From contig JADHWY010000006.1 of the NCBI GenBank assembly GCA_016783245.1, forward strand, positions 1-38,372: a stretch of DNA of 38,372 nt, given 5' to 3'. The DNA comes from Dehalococcoidales bacterium (lineage in GTDB: Bacteria; Chloroflexota; Dehalococcoidia; Dehalococcoidales; BS750m-G39). How positions within the stretch are numbered: position 1 is the stretch's first letter; each line of letters starts with the position of its first letter. The notes under the pieces are model-generated. The model saw only the letters and a list, made by a program, of their open reading frames with translations. It was not told the DNA's origin and did not search any database. Below, in pieces: positions 18,379-26,946 of this stretch. A program made the position numbers and the translations under genes.

Positions 18379-19641
18379 TTGTATCAAAGGACTACCCTAG
18401 ATAATGGGCTGCGTATTATCACCGCTAATATGCCTCATACCTGCTCGGTATCTATCTGCATCTTTATCGGCGTCGGCTCCCGATACGAGACCGGGCCACA
18501 GACTGGTATCTCGCACTTTATTGAGCACCTGTGCTTCAAAGGCACTCAAAAACGCACCACAGCCAAGGAAATCTCTGAGGCAATAGAGGGAGTGGGTGGA
18601 ATCCTTAACGGAGGCACTGACAAGGAATTAACCCTTTACTGGTGTAAAGTGGCTCAACCTCACTTCCACCTAGCCCTAGATGTGCTGACGGATATGCTGC
18701 TCCACTCCAAGTTTGACCCAGCGGATATTGAAAGGGAACGCCAGGTTATCATTGAAGAGATTAATATGAGCAAAGATTCCCCGCCACAACGGGTTGATAT
18801 GCTCATCGATGAGCTTCTATGGCCAAATCATCCCTTGGGAAGGGATATTGCTGGCAGCAAGGAATCGGTGGCTGCCATTAGCCAGGACATGATGCTCGAC
18901 TACCTGGCTCATCAGTATCTACCCGGCAATACAGTAGTCGGTATCGCTGGTGCTCTCCAACACCAAGAGATGGTAATCGCTGTAGGTCAAACCCTTGGCA
19001 ACTGGGCTAATCAGCAGCCTCATGCTGGATACTCGGCGTATAAAGAGCAACAATTCCTTCGGCTACACATTGAGAAGAAGGACACAGAGCAAGCCCACCT
19101 TTGCCTAGCACTAACCGGATTGCCACTGCTTCACCCCAAGCGCTTCACCCTTGACCTGCTTAATGTCATCCTAGGGGAGGGTATGAGCAGTCGTCTATTT
19201 ACTGAAATTCGAGATAAATTAGGACTTGCCTACAGCATCCGTAGCTATGTAGAGCACTTCCTTGACACAGGCTCAGTTACCGTTTATGCCGGGGTAGAAC
19301 CCAAAAACCTGCCGGTAGCCATCAAGGCAATCCTAGAGCAACTTTCCCAGCTCAAGGAAACAGTCCCCGAACCTGAATTAACCAAGGCAAAGGAAATGTC
19401 AAAAGGGCGCTTGCTACTCCGCATGGAGGATAGCCGCAGTGTTGCTGGCTGGATGGGAGGGCAGGAGATTCTCACCGGGCGCATTCTCAGCGTTGACCAA
19501 GTAGTGTCCATTATTGATGCCATTACCGCTGAGGAGCTTAAGCAATTAGCCCAAGAGCTACTGGTAGGTAGCCAGCTCCGCCTGGCAGTAGTTGGTCCGG
19601 TCAGTAGTGACGAGCCTCTGGAAGAAATCCTCAAGTTGTGA
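18379..19641 (+). CDS. M16 family zinc peptidase (mitochondrial-processing-peptidase-like)
   Basis: TLDNGLRIITANMPHTCSVSICIFIGVGSRYE; HFIEHLCFKGT (HxxEH); LGLAYSIRSYVEHFLDTGSVTVYAG. Confidence 0.93.
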   Translation: MYQRTTLDNGLRIITANMPHTCSVSICIFIGVGSRYETGPQTGISHFIEHLCFKGTQKRTTAKEISEAIEGVGGILNGGTDKELTLYWCKVAQPHFHLALDVLTDMLLHSKFDPADIERERQVIIEEINMSKDSPPQRVDMLIDELLWPNHPLGRDIAGSKESVAAISQDMMLDYLAHQYLPGNTVVGIAGALQHQEMVIAVGQTLGNWANQQPHAGYSAYKEQQFLRLHIEKKDTEQAHLCLALTGLPLLHPKRFTLDLLNVILGEGMSSRLFTEIRDKLGLAYSIRSYVEHFLDTGSVTVYAGVEPKNLPVAIKAILEQLSQLKETVPEPELTKAKEMSKGRLLLRMEDSRSVAGWMGGQEILTGRILSVDQVVSIIDAITAEELKQLAQELLVGSQLRLAVVGPVSSDEPLEEILKL

Positions 19642-19647
19642 GATAAC

Positions 19648-19681
19648 AAAATAGCCGTAGCCCAAAGACCACGGCTATTTT
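19648..19681. terminator. Bidirectional intrinsic terminator between convergent M16 peptidase and groEL
   Basis: AAAATAGCCGT agcccaaagacc ACGGCTATTTT: 11-bp perfect arms with A/T tracts at both ends. Confidence 0.8.
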
Positions 19682-19709
19682 CATTCCCTTTATTATGGCA
19701 AAGGTTTAA

Positions 19710-21323
19710 TTAATATTCCATGCCACCGGGTGGCATTCCTGTCATCTTCTCCTTCTCCGGTATATCAGTAACCAGGGATTCGGTAATCAAAACCATAGCG
19801 GCAATGCTAGCTGCATTCTCCAGGCTGGACCTTACTACCTTGGTGGGGTCAATAATACCTTTACTCACCATATCACCAAAATCATCGGCTTCAGCATCAT
19901 AACCAACGCCGGGTGGGCTCTTCTTGACAGCATCTACGACTACTGCTCCGTCCCTACCGGCATTTATAGCAATCCAGCGAAGTGGCTCTTCAACAGCTTT
20001 CCTAAGAATATTAACCCCGGTAGCTTCATCCCCCTCAGCCTTCACCTTATCCAGAACCGGGAGGGCATTGAGTAAGGCAACACCTCCACCAGGAAGAATG
20101 CCTTCCTCTACCGCTGCCCGACAGGCTGACAGGGCATCCTCAACACGATGCTTTCTCTCCTTAAGCTCGACCTCAGTAGCAGCACCTACCTTGATTACCG
20201 CAACCCCACCCACCAGCTTTGCCTGCCTCTCCTGAAGTTTCTCCCGGTCAAAATCAGAGGTAGTCTCCTCTATTTGAGCCTTAATCTGCTTGATTCTGCC
20301 CTTAATAGCGTCTTCTGAGCCCTTGCCCTCAACAATAGTGGTATTATCCTTATCACAGGTTACCCGGCGAGCCCTGCCTAAATCTTCCACAGTAACTGAG
20401 TCTAGCTTGCGCCCCACCTCTTCCGAAATTACCTTGCCGCCGGTGAGAATTGCCATATCCTCCAGCATTGCCTTACGTCGGTCACCGAAACCGGGAGCCT
20501 TAACCGCCAGAATATTAATGGTGCCCCGTAGTTTATTGACCACCAGGGTGGCTAAGGCTTCGCCCTCTACATCCTCAGCGACAATAAGCAGGTTCTTTGA
20601 TACCTGTAGTATCTTCTCCAGAGCCGGCAAAAGGTCGGAAACGGCAGAGATTTTCTTATCGGTGATAAGGATATAGGGGTCATCTATCACTGTTTCCATA
20701 CGCTCGGCATTAGTGATTAAATAGGGGCTGATATAGCCACGGTCAAATTGCATCCCCTCCACATACTCGGTCTCATACTTTATCCCCTTGGACTCCTCAA
20801 CAGTAATAACCCCATCCTTGCCCACCTTCTCCATCACCTCAGCAATTAAATCGCCAATCTCCTTGTCAACAGCAGTCATAGTGCCCACCTGGGCAATCTG
20901 CTCCTTACCCTTTACCTCAGCAGATACCCTCTTAAGCTCATCAATAATAGCCTTGGTCGCTTTCTCAATGCCTCTCTTCAACGCCATGGCATCGGCTCCA
21001 GCAGCCACATTCTTAAATCCCTCGGAAATAATAGCATAAGCTAAGACAGTGGATGTAGTGGTGCCATCGCCACAGGCATCATTGGTCTTAGTGGCTGCCT
21101 CCTTAACCAGCTGAACACCCATGTTCTCAAAGGGGTCTGGAAGCTCAATGTCCTTGGCAATAGTAACCCCATCATCAATTACTGTGGGTGCACCCCACTT
21201 TTTATCCAGCGCCACGCAATGCCCCTTAGGTCCCAAGGTCACCTTAACTACATCAACTAAAGTATCTATTCCCCTCTTTACCGAATGCCTAACCTCCTCA
21301 TCAAATATAATCTGTTTAGCCAT
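19710..21323 (-). CDS. groEL: Chaperonin GroEL (60 kDa)
   Basis: [47 protein letters not shown]-terminal GMPPGGMEY. Confidence 0.98.
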   Translation of the reverse strand: MAKQIIFDEEVRHSVKRGIDTLVDVVKVTLGPKGHCVALDKKWGAPTVIDDGVTIAKDIELPDPFENMGVQLVKEAATKTNDACGDGTTTSTVLAYAIISEGFKNVAAGADAMALKRGIEKATKAIIDELKRVSAEVKGKEQIAQVGTMTAVDKEIGDLIAEVMEKVGKDGVITVEESKGIKYETEYVEGMQFDRGYISPYLITNAERMETVIDDPYILITDKKISAVSDLLPALEKILQVSKNLLIVAEDVEGEALATLVVNKLRGTINILAVKAPGFGDRRKAMLEDMAILTGGKVISEEVGRKLDSVTVEDLGRARRVTCDKDNTTIVEGKGSEDAIKGRIKQIKAQIEETTSDFDREKLQERQAKLVGGVAVIKVGAATEVELKERKHRVEDALSACRAAVEEGILPGGGVALLNALPVLDKVKAEGDEATGVNILRKAVEEPLRWIAINAGRDGAVVVDAVKKSPPGVGYDAEADDFGDMVSKGIIDPTKVVRSSLENAASIAAMVLITESLVTDIPEKEKMTGMPPGGMEY

Positions 21324-21352
21324 TTTCCCTCCTTACATACTAACTAGATTTA

Positions 21353-21649
21353 TTATTTACCTTTCTTAGCCAAGATGTCGCTTTCACGCAAAATCATCAG
21401 TTCCTCCCCCTCAACCTTAATCTCAGTGCCCCCATACCTAGCATAAACCACTATATCACCCACCTTAACATCCATAGCTATCCGTTTGCCATCCTCAGAT
21501 AACCTGCCTGGGCCAACAGCCAGCACCTTTCCCTCCTGGGGTTTTTCCTTAGCAGTATCGGGCAGGACAATTCCCCCCTTGGTCACCTCTTCCTTCTCGA
21601 TAGGCCTGACTATGACCCGGTCAGCCAACGGTTGAAGCTTAACTGCCAT
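21353..21649 (-). CDS. groES: Co-chaperonin GroES
   Basis: [46 protein letters not shown]. Confidence 0.98.
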   Translation of the reverse strand: MAVKLQPLADRVIVRPIEKEEVTKGGIVLPDTAKEKPQEGKVLAVGPGRLSEDGKRIAMDVKVGDIVVYARYGGTEIKVEGEELMILRESDILAKKGK

Positions 21650-21691
21650 CTTAATCCTCCTTCTTCAATCGACAATCACAGGCTCAATTTG

Positions 21692-21718
21692 TTAGCACTC
21701 TCGGGGTGAGAGTGCTAA
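21692..21718 (-). promoter_or_regulatory. CIRCE element (HrcA operator) upstream of groES
   Basis: TTAGCACTC-N9-GAGTGCTAA, perfect match to the CIRCE consensus. Confidence 0.97.
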
Positions 21719-21725
21719 CTGCCTT

Positions 21726-21754
21726 ATCATAACGCACATAAGCATAAGTCGCAA
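21726..21754 (-). promoter_or_regulatory. Candidate groESL promoter
   Basis: On minus strand TTGCGA-N17-TATGAT, immediately upstream of CIRCE. Confidence 0.65.
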
Positions 21755-21882
21755 CTCAACGAATGACTATTTACAGCCAGTGTCAGCAACTGATAGGCAT
21801 TTATAGCCATAAATCTGCCCTTTTTCACTGCAAATTGCTTTTTGCTACAAATCTCTCTCTTAATGCATATGCTGCTTTTACT

Positions 21883-21911
21883 TTGACAGTTTACACTGAA
21901 TCGTGTAGAAT
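21883..21911 (+). promoter_or_regulatory. Promoter with embedded operator 1 upstream of XRE regulator
   Basis: TTGACA-N17-TAGAAT with ACACTGAATCGTGT (21893-21906) in the spacer and overlapping the first base of -10. Confidence 0.8.
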
Positions 21912-21917
21912 TCAGGT

Positions 21918-22151
21918 GTGAGCGACCGACCACAATGGGATGGGGAACAAGTTCAAGCCTTAAGGCGTCATCTGCGTCTGACCCAACGTGAGCTGGCAGA
22001 GAGACTGGGCATACGACAGCAAACAATAAGCGAGTGGGAAACAGGGATGTATAAACCACGGGGTGCCTCAATTACCCTTCTCTCTATTATTGCCGAACGA
22101 GCTAGATTTAAATACCAAGCTGCTCCCCAAAAACCGCCTGAAAAAGGTTGA
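21918..22151 (+). CDS. Small XRE-family HTH transcriptional regulator
   Basis: LRRHLRLTQRELAERLGIRQQTISEWETGMYKPRG is a canonical XRE helix-turn-helix; GTG start. Confidence 0.88.
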   Translation: MSDRPQWDGEQVQALRRHLRLTQRELAERLGIRQQTISEWETGMYKPRGASITLLSIIAERARFKYQAAPQKPPEKG

Positions 22152-22176
22152 CATTATACACGGAACCGTGTATAAT
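22148..22176 (+). promoter_or_regulatory. Consensus sigma70 promoter with embedded operator 2
   Basis: TTGACA-N17-TATAAT; ATTATACACGG-AA-CCGTGTATAAT (22153-22176) has 11-bp perfect inverted arms filling the spacer and -10. Confidence 0.88.
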
Positions 22177-22200
22177 CCTGGTAAGGAATCGTCGGTTACG

Positions 22201-22314
22201 ATGGGAAAGGTCAAAGTCGGTTGCTGCGGCTTTCCCCGGGGCATGAAGCGCTACTTCTCACAGTTCAGGCTGGTTGAAGTCCAGCAGACCTTTTATAAGC
22301 CCCCAAAAATTTAA
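22201..22314 (+). pseudogene. Truncated DUF72 (YecE-like) N-terminal fragment
   Basis: MGKVKVGCCGFPRGMKRYFSQFRLVEVQQTFYKPPKI* matches the start of DUF72 proteins (VGxxGFP...YF..F..VEVqqTFYkpP), then stops. Confidence 0.72.
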
Positions 22315-22367
22315 ACGGCGGTGAAGTGTAGTTTAACCAGAGCAAACCGCTTTTATTAGGCTATTGA

Positions 22368-22383
22368 TACACGATATCGTGTT
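22368..22383 (+). promoter_or_regulatory. Putative operator 3 (perfect palindrome ACACGATATCGTGT)
   Basis: 14-bp perfect palindrome sharing ACAC-N6-GTGT with operators 1 and 2; upstream of the DUF2851 gene. Confidence 0.65.
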
Positions 22384-22433
22384 AAAATAGTGCTAGAGAG
22401 AGCGCCGTTTATCATAGGAAGCACAAGGTGAAG

Positions 22434-22550
22434 CCCGAAATTCAAAGCACGAAACTCTAAACAAATACAAAACACTAATGACCAAAACCTAAGGAACCAA
22501 GACGCTTTTGAGTTTTGAATTTAGAATTTGTTTAGGATTTGGGAATTAAA
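22434..22550. repeat. MITE-like / intergenic inverted-repeat element
   Basis: cccgaaattcaaagcacgaaactctaaacaaatacaaaac ... gttttgaatttagaatttgtttaggatttggga are inverted complementary arms (imperfect). Confidence 0.6.
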
Positions 22551-23948
22551 TTTCACAAAAGGGGGAGTAGGTTGCCAAATAATCTCCCAGAGAGGGTGGT
22601 GGTTGAAACATGGCAGCAGTTAATGGATAGAGCTGAGCTGACCACAGCTGGCGGTGAGCCGATAAGGATAATCTACCCAGGAAGGAAGAATGATGACCGA
22701 GGGGCTGATTTCCGGGATGCGGTTATTGCTACTAGTCAGGGGATAATAAAAGGGGATATAGAGGTTCATATCAAATCCAGCGATTGGCAAGCCCACCGAC
22801 ATCACCAAGACCCAGCCTATAACCGGGTAATCCTGCATGTGGTGCTGTGGCACAACAGTGAGGCAGCTACTAATCTCCACAATGGGAAAACAGCACCCAT
22901 CCTCGCTCTGGATAAATACATAGGGGGTCCAAACGGCCATTGGTCGAGGTTGGTTCATTCCCCAGACAGTTCTGGTATGCCCTGCCCTAAAACGGTAAAA
23001 GGCTTGGCTACCAACACCTTGGCAGAATTCCTAGATAGCGCTGGGGAGGAGCGATTTTCAGCCAAGGCTGCTGAGTTTCAAGCCGAATTGACCCAAATGG
23101 AGGCAAGTCAGTGTCTTTACCAGGGGATAATGGGGGCTCTTGGTTATGCCAAGAATAAGCCGCCCATGCTCAAGCTAGCCAGAATGTTACTTCTCCAGAT
23201 TCTGCAGTCTATGACTCACGGCGACATACCAGATGAAGAACACCTTGTCCAGCTACAGGTGTTACTTATGGGCACGGCTGGGCTGCTACCATCACAGCGC
23301 CAGAATAGGCACCGGGAATATAAAGGGGATAGGTGGGCGGACAAATTGGAGGGGCTTTGGGCTTCCTCTGGTCACACCCAAGCAATGTCCGAAGATGAAT
23401 GGCACCTGTTTAGGGTCAGACCTAACAACTTTCCCCTTCGCCGTATAGCAGCTATGAGCTACCTTATCCTCCGCTACAGGGAAAGAGGTCTAGTTGAAGA
23501 AGTGGTCGATATGATAAAGGAGACAGCTGTGAGTGGGGGCCACCTCAGATTAGAGAAGGGTTTCACGGTTACTGCCGATGGCTACTGGGCAAGCCACTTT
23601 GATTTTGGCTTGGATAGCAGGAGCAACAATCCAACCCTTCTCGGCAGATGGCGAGCGGCTGATATTGCGGTGAATGTGCTCCTGCCCTTCACCCTTGCCT
23701 GGAGCAAACTCAACCCCCCACCAGGGGTTGAGGAAAAGACTTTCGAGCTCTATCGCGGTTATCCCGGACTGGCGGCGAACACGGTGGTAAGGCATATGAT
23801 GAAGCAGCTTGGGCTAAACAGCAGCCTGGTCAATTCAGCCCAGCGCCAGCAGGGGCTAATCCATATTTACAACACCCTGTGCAGCCAAGGTAAGTGCCAA
23901 TGTTGCCGCTTAAGTCATCTTGAGGCTGGGGACAACATCCAAGTCTAA
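22539..23948 (+). CDS. DUF2851 family protein
   Basis: [52 protein letters not shown] and C-terminal [11 protein letters not shown]. Likely true start is TTG 22572 after GGGGGAG (22561-22567), since 22539 lies inside the repeat arm. Confidence 0.78.
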   Translation: MGIKFHKRGSRLPNNLPERVVVETWQQLMDRAELTTAGGEPIRIIYPGRKNDDRGADFRDAVIATSQGIIKGDIEVHIKSSDWQAHRHHQDPAYNRVILHVVLWHNSEAATNLHNGKTAPILALDKYIGGPNGHWSRLVHSPDSSGMPCPKTVKGLATNTLAEFLDSAGEERFSAKAAEFQAELTQMEASQCLYQGIMGALGYAKNKPPMLKLARMLLLQILQSMTHGDIPDEEHLVQLQVLLMGTAGLLPSQRQNRHREYKGDRWADKLEGLWASSGHTQAMSEDEWHLFRVRPNNFPLRRIAAMSYLILRYRERGLVEEVVDMIKETAVSGGHLRLEKGFTVTADGYWASHFDFGLDSRSNNPTLLGRWRAADIAVNVLLPFTLAWSKLNPPPGVEEKTFELYRGYPGLAANTVVRHMMKQLGLNSSLVNSAQRQQGLIHIYNTLCSQGKCQCCRLSHLEAGDNIQV

Positions 23949-24887
23949 GCCATCTGTCTTGCCTGCTTGGAGCCGGTAGTAGCCGCAGGCAGCAATCATA
24001 GCTGCATTATCGGTGCACAATACGGGCTCGGGAACCAAGACGGGGAGGGGTGAATTTTTCACCAGCCAGTCCCGAAGCAACTCATTTGATGCTACCCCAC
24101 CAGCTAACAAAATCTGCTTCACCCGGTGCTCCTTGGCCACTGCCACCGCTTTGGCAACCAGGACATCAATCACTGCCTCCTGAAAACTGGCAGCGGCATC
24201 AGCCACAGATGAAACCTTCCCTCCATCGACCAAGCGTAGCAGTGCTGTCTTAACACCGCTAAAGCTGAAGTCGCTGCTCCCCTTTAGCCAAGCACGAGGT
24301 AGCTGGATAGAAGCAGTGCCTGCTCTTGCTGCCTGCTCAATAGCTGGACCGCCGGGGTAGCCCAAACCCAATATCCTGGCTGCTTTATCAAAGGCTTCAC
24401 CGGCAGCATCATCTCGCGTTCGCCCCAATACAACATAATCACCATGCCCCCTCATCAACACCAAATCACTATGCCCCCCAGAAACAATAAGGCACACCAG
24501 TGGGAAATCAATGTTGTGGTCAGCCAGCCAGTTAGCGTAGATGTGACCCTCCAGATGATTAACTCCGGTAATAGGCAAGCCACGAGCCAAAGCAACAACC
24601 TTAGCCACATTTACTCCCACCAGCAATGAACCAGCCAGACCTGGTCCGATAGTAACAGCAATGCCAGCCAAATCACGCCAGGTAACCTCAGCCTCAGCCA
24701 TTGCCTGCTCAATAATGGGGATAATGGACAGGATGTGCTGACGGGAGGCTACTTCAGGGACAATCCCCCCATAGCGGGCATGGATTTCCACCTGAGATGC
24801 AATCTGATTGGACAGGATTCTTGTCCCATCCTCCACCACTGCCGCCGCCGTTTCATCACAAGAGGTCTCGATACCCAGGATTTTCAT
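23910..24887 (-). CDS. tsaD: tRNA N6-adenosine threonylcarbamoyltransferase
   Basis: [84 protein letters not shown]. Confidence 0.97.
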   Translation of the reverse strand: MKILGIETSCDETAAAVVEDGTRILSNQIASQVEIHARYGGIVPEVASRQHILSIIPIIEQAMAEAEVTWRDLAGIAVTIGPGLAGSLLVGVNVAKVVALARGLPITGVNHLEGHIYANWLADHNIDFPLVCLIVSGGHSDLVLMRGHGDYVVLGRTRDDAAGEAFDKAARILGLGYPGGPAIEQAARAGTASIQLPRAWLKGSSDFSFSGVKTALLRLVDGGKVSSVADAAASFQEAVIDVLVAKAVAVAKEHRVKQILLAGGVASNELLRDWLVKNSPLPVLVPEPVLCTDNAAMIAACGYYRLQAGKTDGLDLDVVPSLKMT

Positions 24888-25031
24888 ACGTCTGGATTAT
24901 AACATAGGCGATAGCCGACAAAACAACGTAGACATTGCCACAGTCTTTTGACACACCTACTAGCCAATGCTATGATGACTGAAAGGGATTGCTTAGGAAG
25001 TTTATTGGACCCAAGAGTGGGGTGATGCCAT

Positions 25032-26306
25032 ATGTCAGATACTGAAACACTGTACCTAGTGTTTCTCGTCCTCTGCCTCCTCCTATCAGCCTTCTTCTCC
25101 AGCTCGGAAACAGCCTTTATCTCCTTACAGAAGATAAGGATTAAACATCTGGTTAACACCGAGGTGAGGGAGGCAAAACGAGTAGCCAAGATGGTCGAGC
25201 GACCGGAGAAGCTTCTGTCCACCATCCTGCTGGGCAACAACTTCGTCAATACTGCCGCTGCCGCCCTAGCTACGGTTTTAGCCGTCTCCATCTGGGGAGA
25301 ACAAGGCATCCTCATTGCTACCATAGTGGTAACCATTCTGCTACTGATATTCTGTGAGACTACCCCCAAAACCATAGCCACCCAGCATGCTGAGAGGTTA
25401 TCTCTAGCCTTTGCTCGACCGATAGAGGTGCTCTCCTGGCTACTTACCCCGTTTGTAGTGGCGCTGAGCTGGATTGCCTCAGGATTTAGTAAACTGTTTG
25501 GCGGGACGCCAGTGCCCAGGTCACTGGCTAGCGAGGATGAAATCCGCACCATGATATCAGTGGGGCATAAAGAGGGAACGGTGGAGGAGGAAGAGGCCGA
25601 GATGCTGCACAAGGTATTTGAGTTTGGCAATCGCCCAGTCAGGGAGGTTATAGTACCACGCACAGAGGTGGTATGGGTAGAGAAGGGCAGCAAACTAGCT
25701 GATTTCCTCAGTCTTTACGCCCAATCCCCGCTATCTCGCTTTCCGGTATATGAGGATAATATGGATAATGTAGTCGGCATCCTCTCGGTAAAGGACATAC
25801 TTATGGCTCAGGCTAAGGGAAGCATCAGTGATGAGGGTCTCATTGATGACCTGATTCGCCCGGCTTACTTTGCCCCTGAGACCAAGCGAATCAGCGAGCT
25901 CTTTGCCGAGATGAGGGATAAAAACTACCGGATGACGGTGGTTGTCGACGAGTTCGGAGGCACCGCAGGTATAGTCAGCCTCAGCCGACTAGTGGAGGAA
26001 ATCGTCGGTCCGGTAGGCGATGAGCTGGCAGCAATAGAAAAGGAATATGAAACAATCAGCGAGAACACCTTCCAAATCGATGGTGGAATGCGCGTTGAGG
26101 AAGCAAACGAAGAGATGGATTTAGACATACCCACCGGTGACTATGAGACAGTAGCCGGCTTTATCCTCGACCTTTTGGGGCACATACCCAAACAAGGTAA
26201 GCAACTAAGATATAAGGGGTTGAAGATAGTTATCACCGAGATGCGGGGAATGAAAATCGAGAAGATTGTACTGACCAAGGAAAGGCATGCAGCGACTGCG
26301 GATTAG
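25032..26306 (+). CDS. Hemolysin/CorC-type CNNM transmembrane + CBS-pair + transporter-associated domain protein
   Basis: LLLSAFFSSSETAFISLQKIR; FEFGNRPVREVIVPRTEVVWVE; FPVYEDNMDNVVGILSVKDIL; VVVDEFGGTAGIVSLSRLVEEIVG. Confidence 0.92.
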   Translation: MSDTETLYLVFLVLCLLLSAFFSSSETAFISLQKIRIKHLVNTEVREAKRVAKMVERPEKLLSTILLGNNFVNTAAAALATVLAVSIWGEQGILIATIVVTILLLIFCETTPKTIATQHAERLSLAFARPIEVLSWLLTPFVVALSWIASGFSKLFGGTPVPRSLASEDEIRTMISVGHKEGTVEEEEAEMLHKVFEFGNRPVREVIVPRTEVVWVEKGSKLADFLSLYAQSPLSRFPVYEDNMDNVVGILSVKDILMAQAKGSISDEGLIDDLIRPAYFAPETKRISELFAEMRDKNYRMTVVVDEFGGTAGIVSLSRLVEEIVGPVGDELAAIEKEYETISENTFQIDGGMRVEEANEEMDLDIPTGDYETVAGFILDLLGHIPKQGKQLRYKGLKIVITEMRGMKIEKIVLTKERHAATAD

Positions 26307-26934
26307 GTTCTGCCGAGGAGAAGAGATAAAGTTCATTTCCCATCTGGATATAATGCGTCTGTGGCAAAGAGCCCTACATCGAGCCGGGATACCACTGGCC
26401 TACACCGAGGGATTTAGTCCCCACCCCCGGATATCACTGGCGGCACCCCTCCCAGTGGGAGTAACCAGCCAAGCTGAGCTAATGGATATCTTCTGCACCA
26501 AATGGGTCTCCCCACATTTCTTCACCACCGCGGTAAATCAACAATTGCCATCTGGCATCGAAATACTACAGGTGTATTCGGTAGCCCCGACCATGCCATC
26601 TCTACAATCGCAGGTTGGCTACGCCGAATATAATGTTGAAGTGGAAACTGAAAAGGAACAGCAGGGTATAGAGTCAGCACTTGCCTCTCTGCTGTCAGTA
26701 AAGCAATTGCCCTGGCACCATCAAAGGGATACCGGCACCCGCAATTATGACCTGAGGGCTTTAATTGATGACCTGTGGCTTACTGATTGGCATAGCGGCT
26801 ATTGCACCATAGGCATGAGGTTACGCTGTAATAGCGGTGGTTCCGGAAGACCAGAGCAGGTTGCCGCAGCCTTAGGCTTTACCCACCACCCCCGTTCCAT
26901 CCACCGCACCAAACTCATTCTAAAAACAAGCTAA
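26287..26934 (+). CDS. DUF2344 / TIGR03936-family protein
   Basis: LRIRFCRGEEIKFISHLDIMRLWQRALHRAGIPLAYTEGFSPHPRISLAAPLPVGVTSQAELMDI. Confidence 0.9.
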   Translation: MQRLRIRFCRGEEIKFISHLDIMRLWQRALHRAGIPLAYTEGFSPHPRISLAAPLPVGVTSQAELMDIFCTKWVSPHFFTTAVNQQLPSGIEILQVYSVAPTMPSLQSQVGYAEYNVEVETEKEQQGIESALASLLSVKQLPWHHQRDTGTRNYDLRALIDDLWLTDWHSGYCTIGMRLRCNSGGSGRPEQVAAALGFTHHPRSIHRTKLILKTS

Positions 26935-26946
26935 CCGATATCGCAT

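Noticed and set aside
19720-21369. Series of + strand ORFs antisense to groEL (60-128 aa)
   Set aside because: Classic mirror ORFs opposite a highly codon-biased gene; no RBS or family similarity.
21727-22071. 114-aa minus-strand ORF covering the XRE promoter
   Set aside because: Overlaps groES promoter/CIRCE flank and the xre gene; no recognisable motif.
25042-25065. GAAACACTGTACCTAGTGTTTC inverted repeat
   Set aside because: Lies inside the start of the CNNM/CBS coding sequence and does not match the ACAC-N6-GTGT operator; probably incidental.
24884-25693. 269-aa minus-strand ORF
   Set aside because: Opposite the well-supported CNNM/CBS gene; low-complexity Ser/Thr-rich shadow translation.
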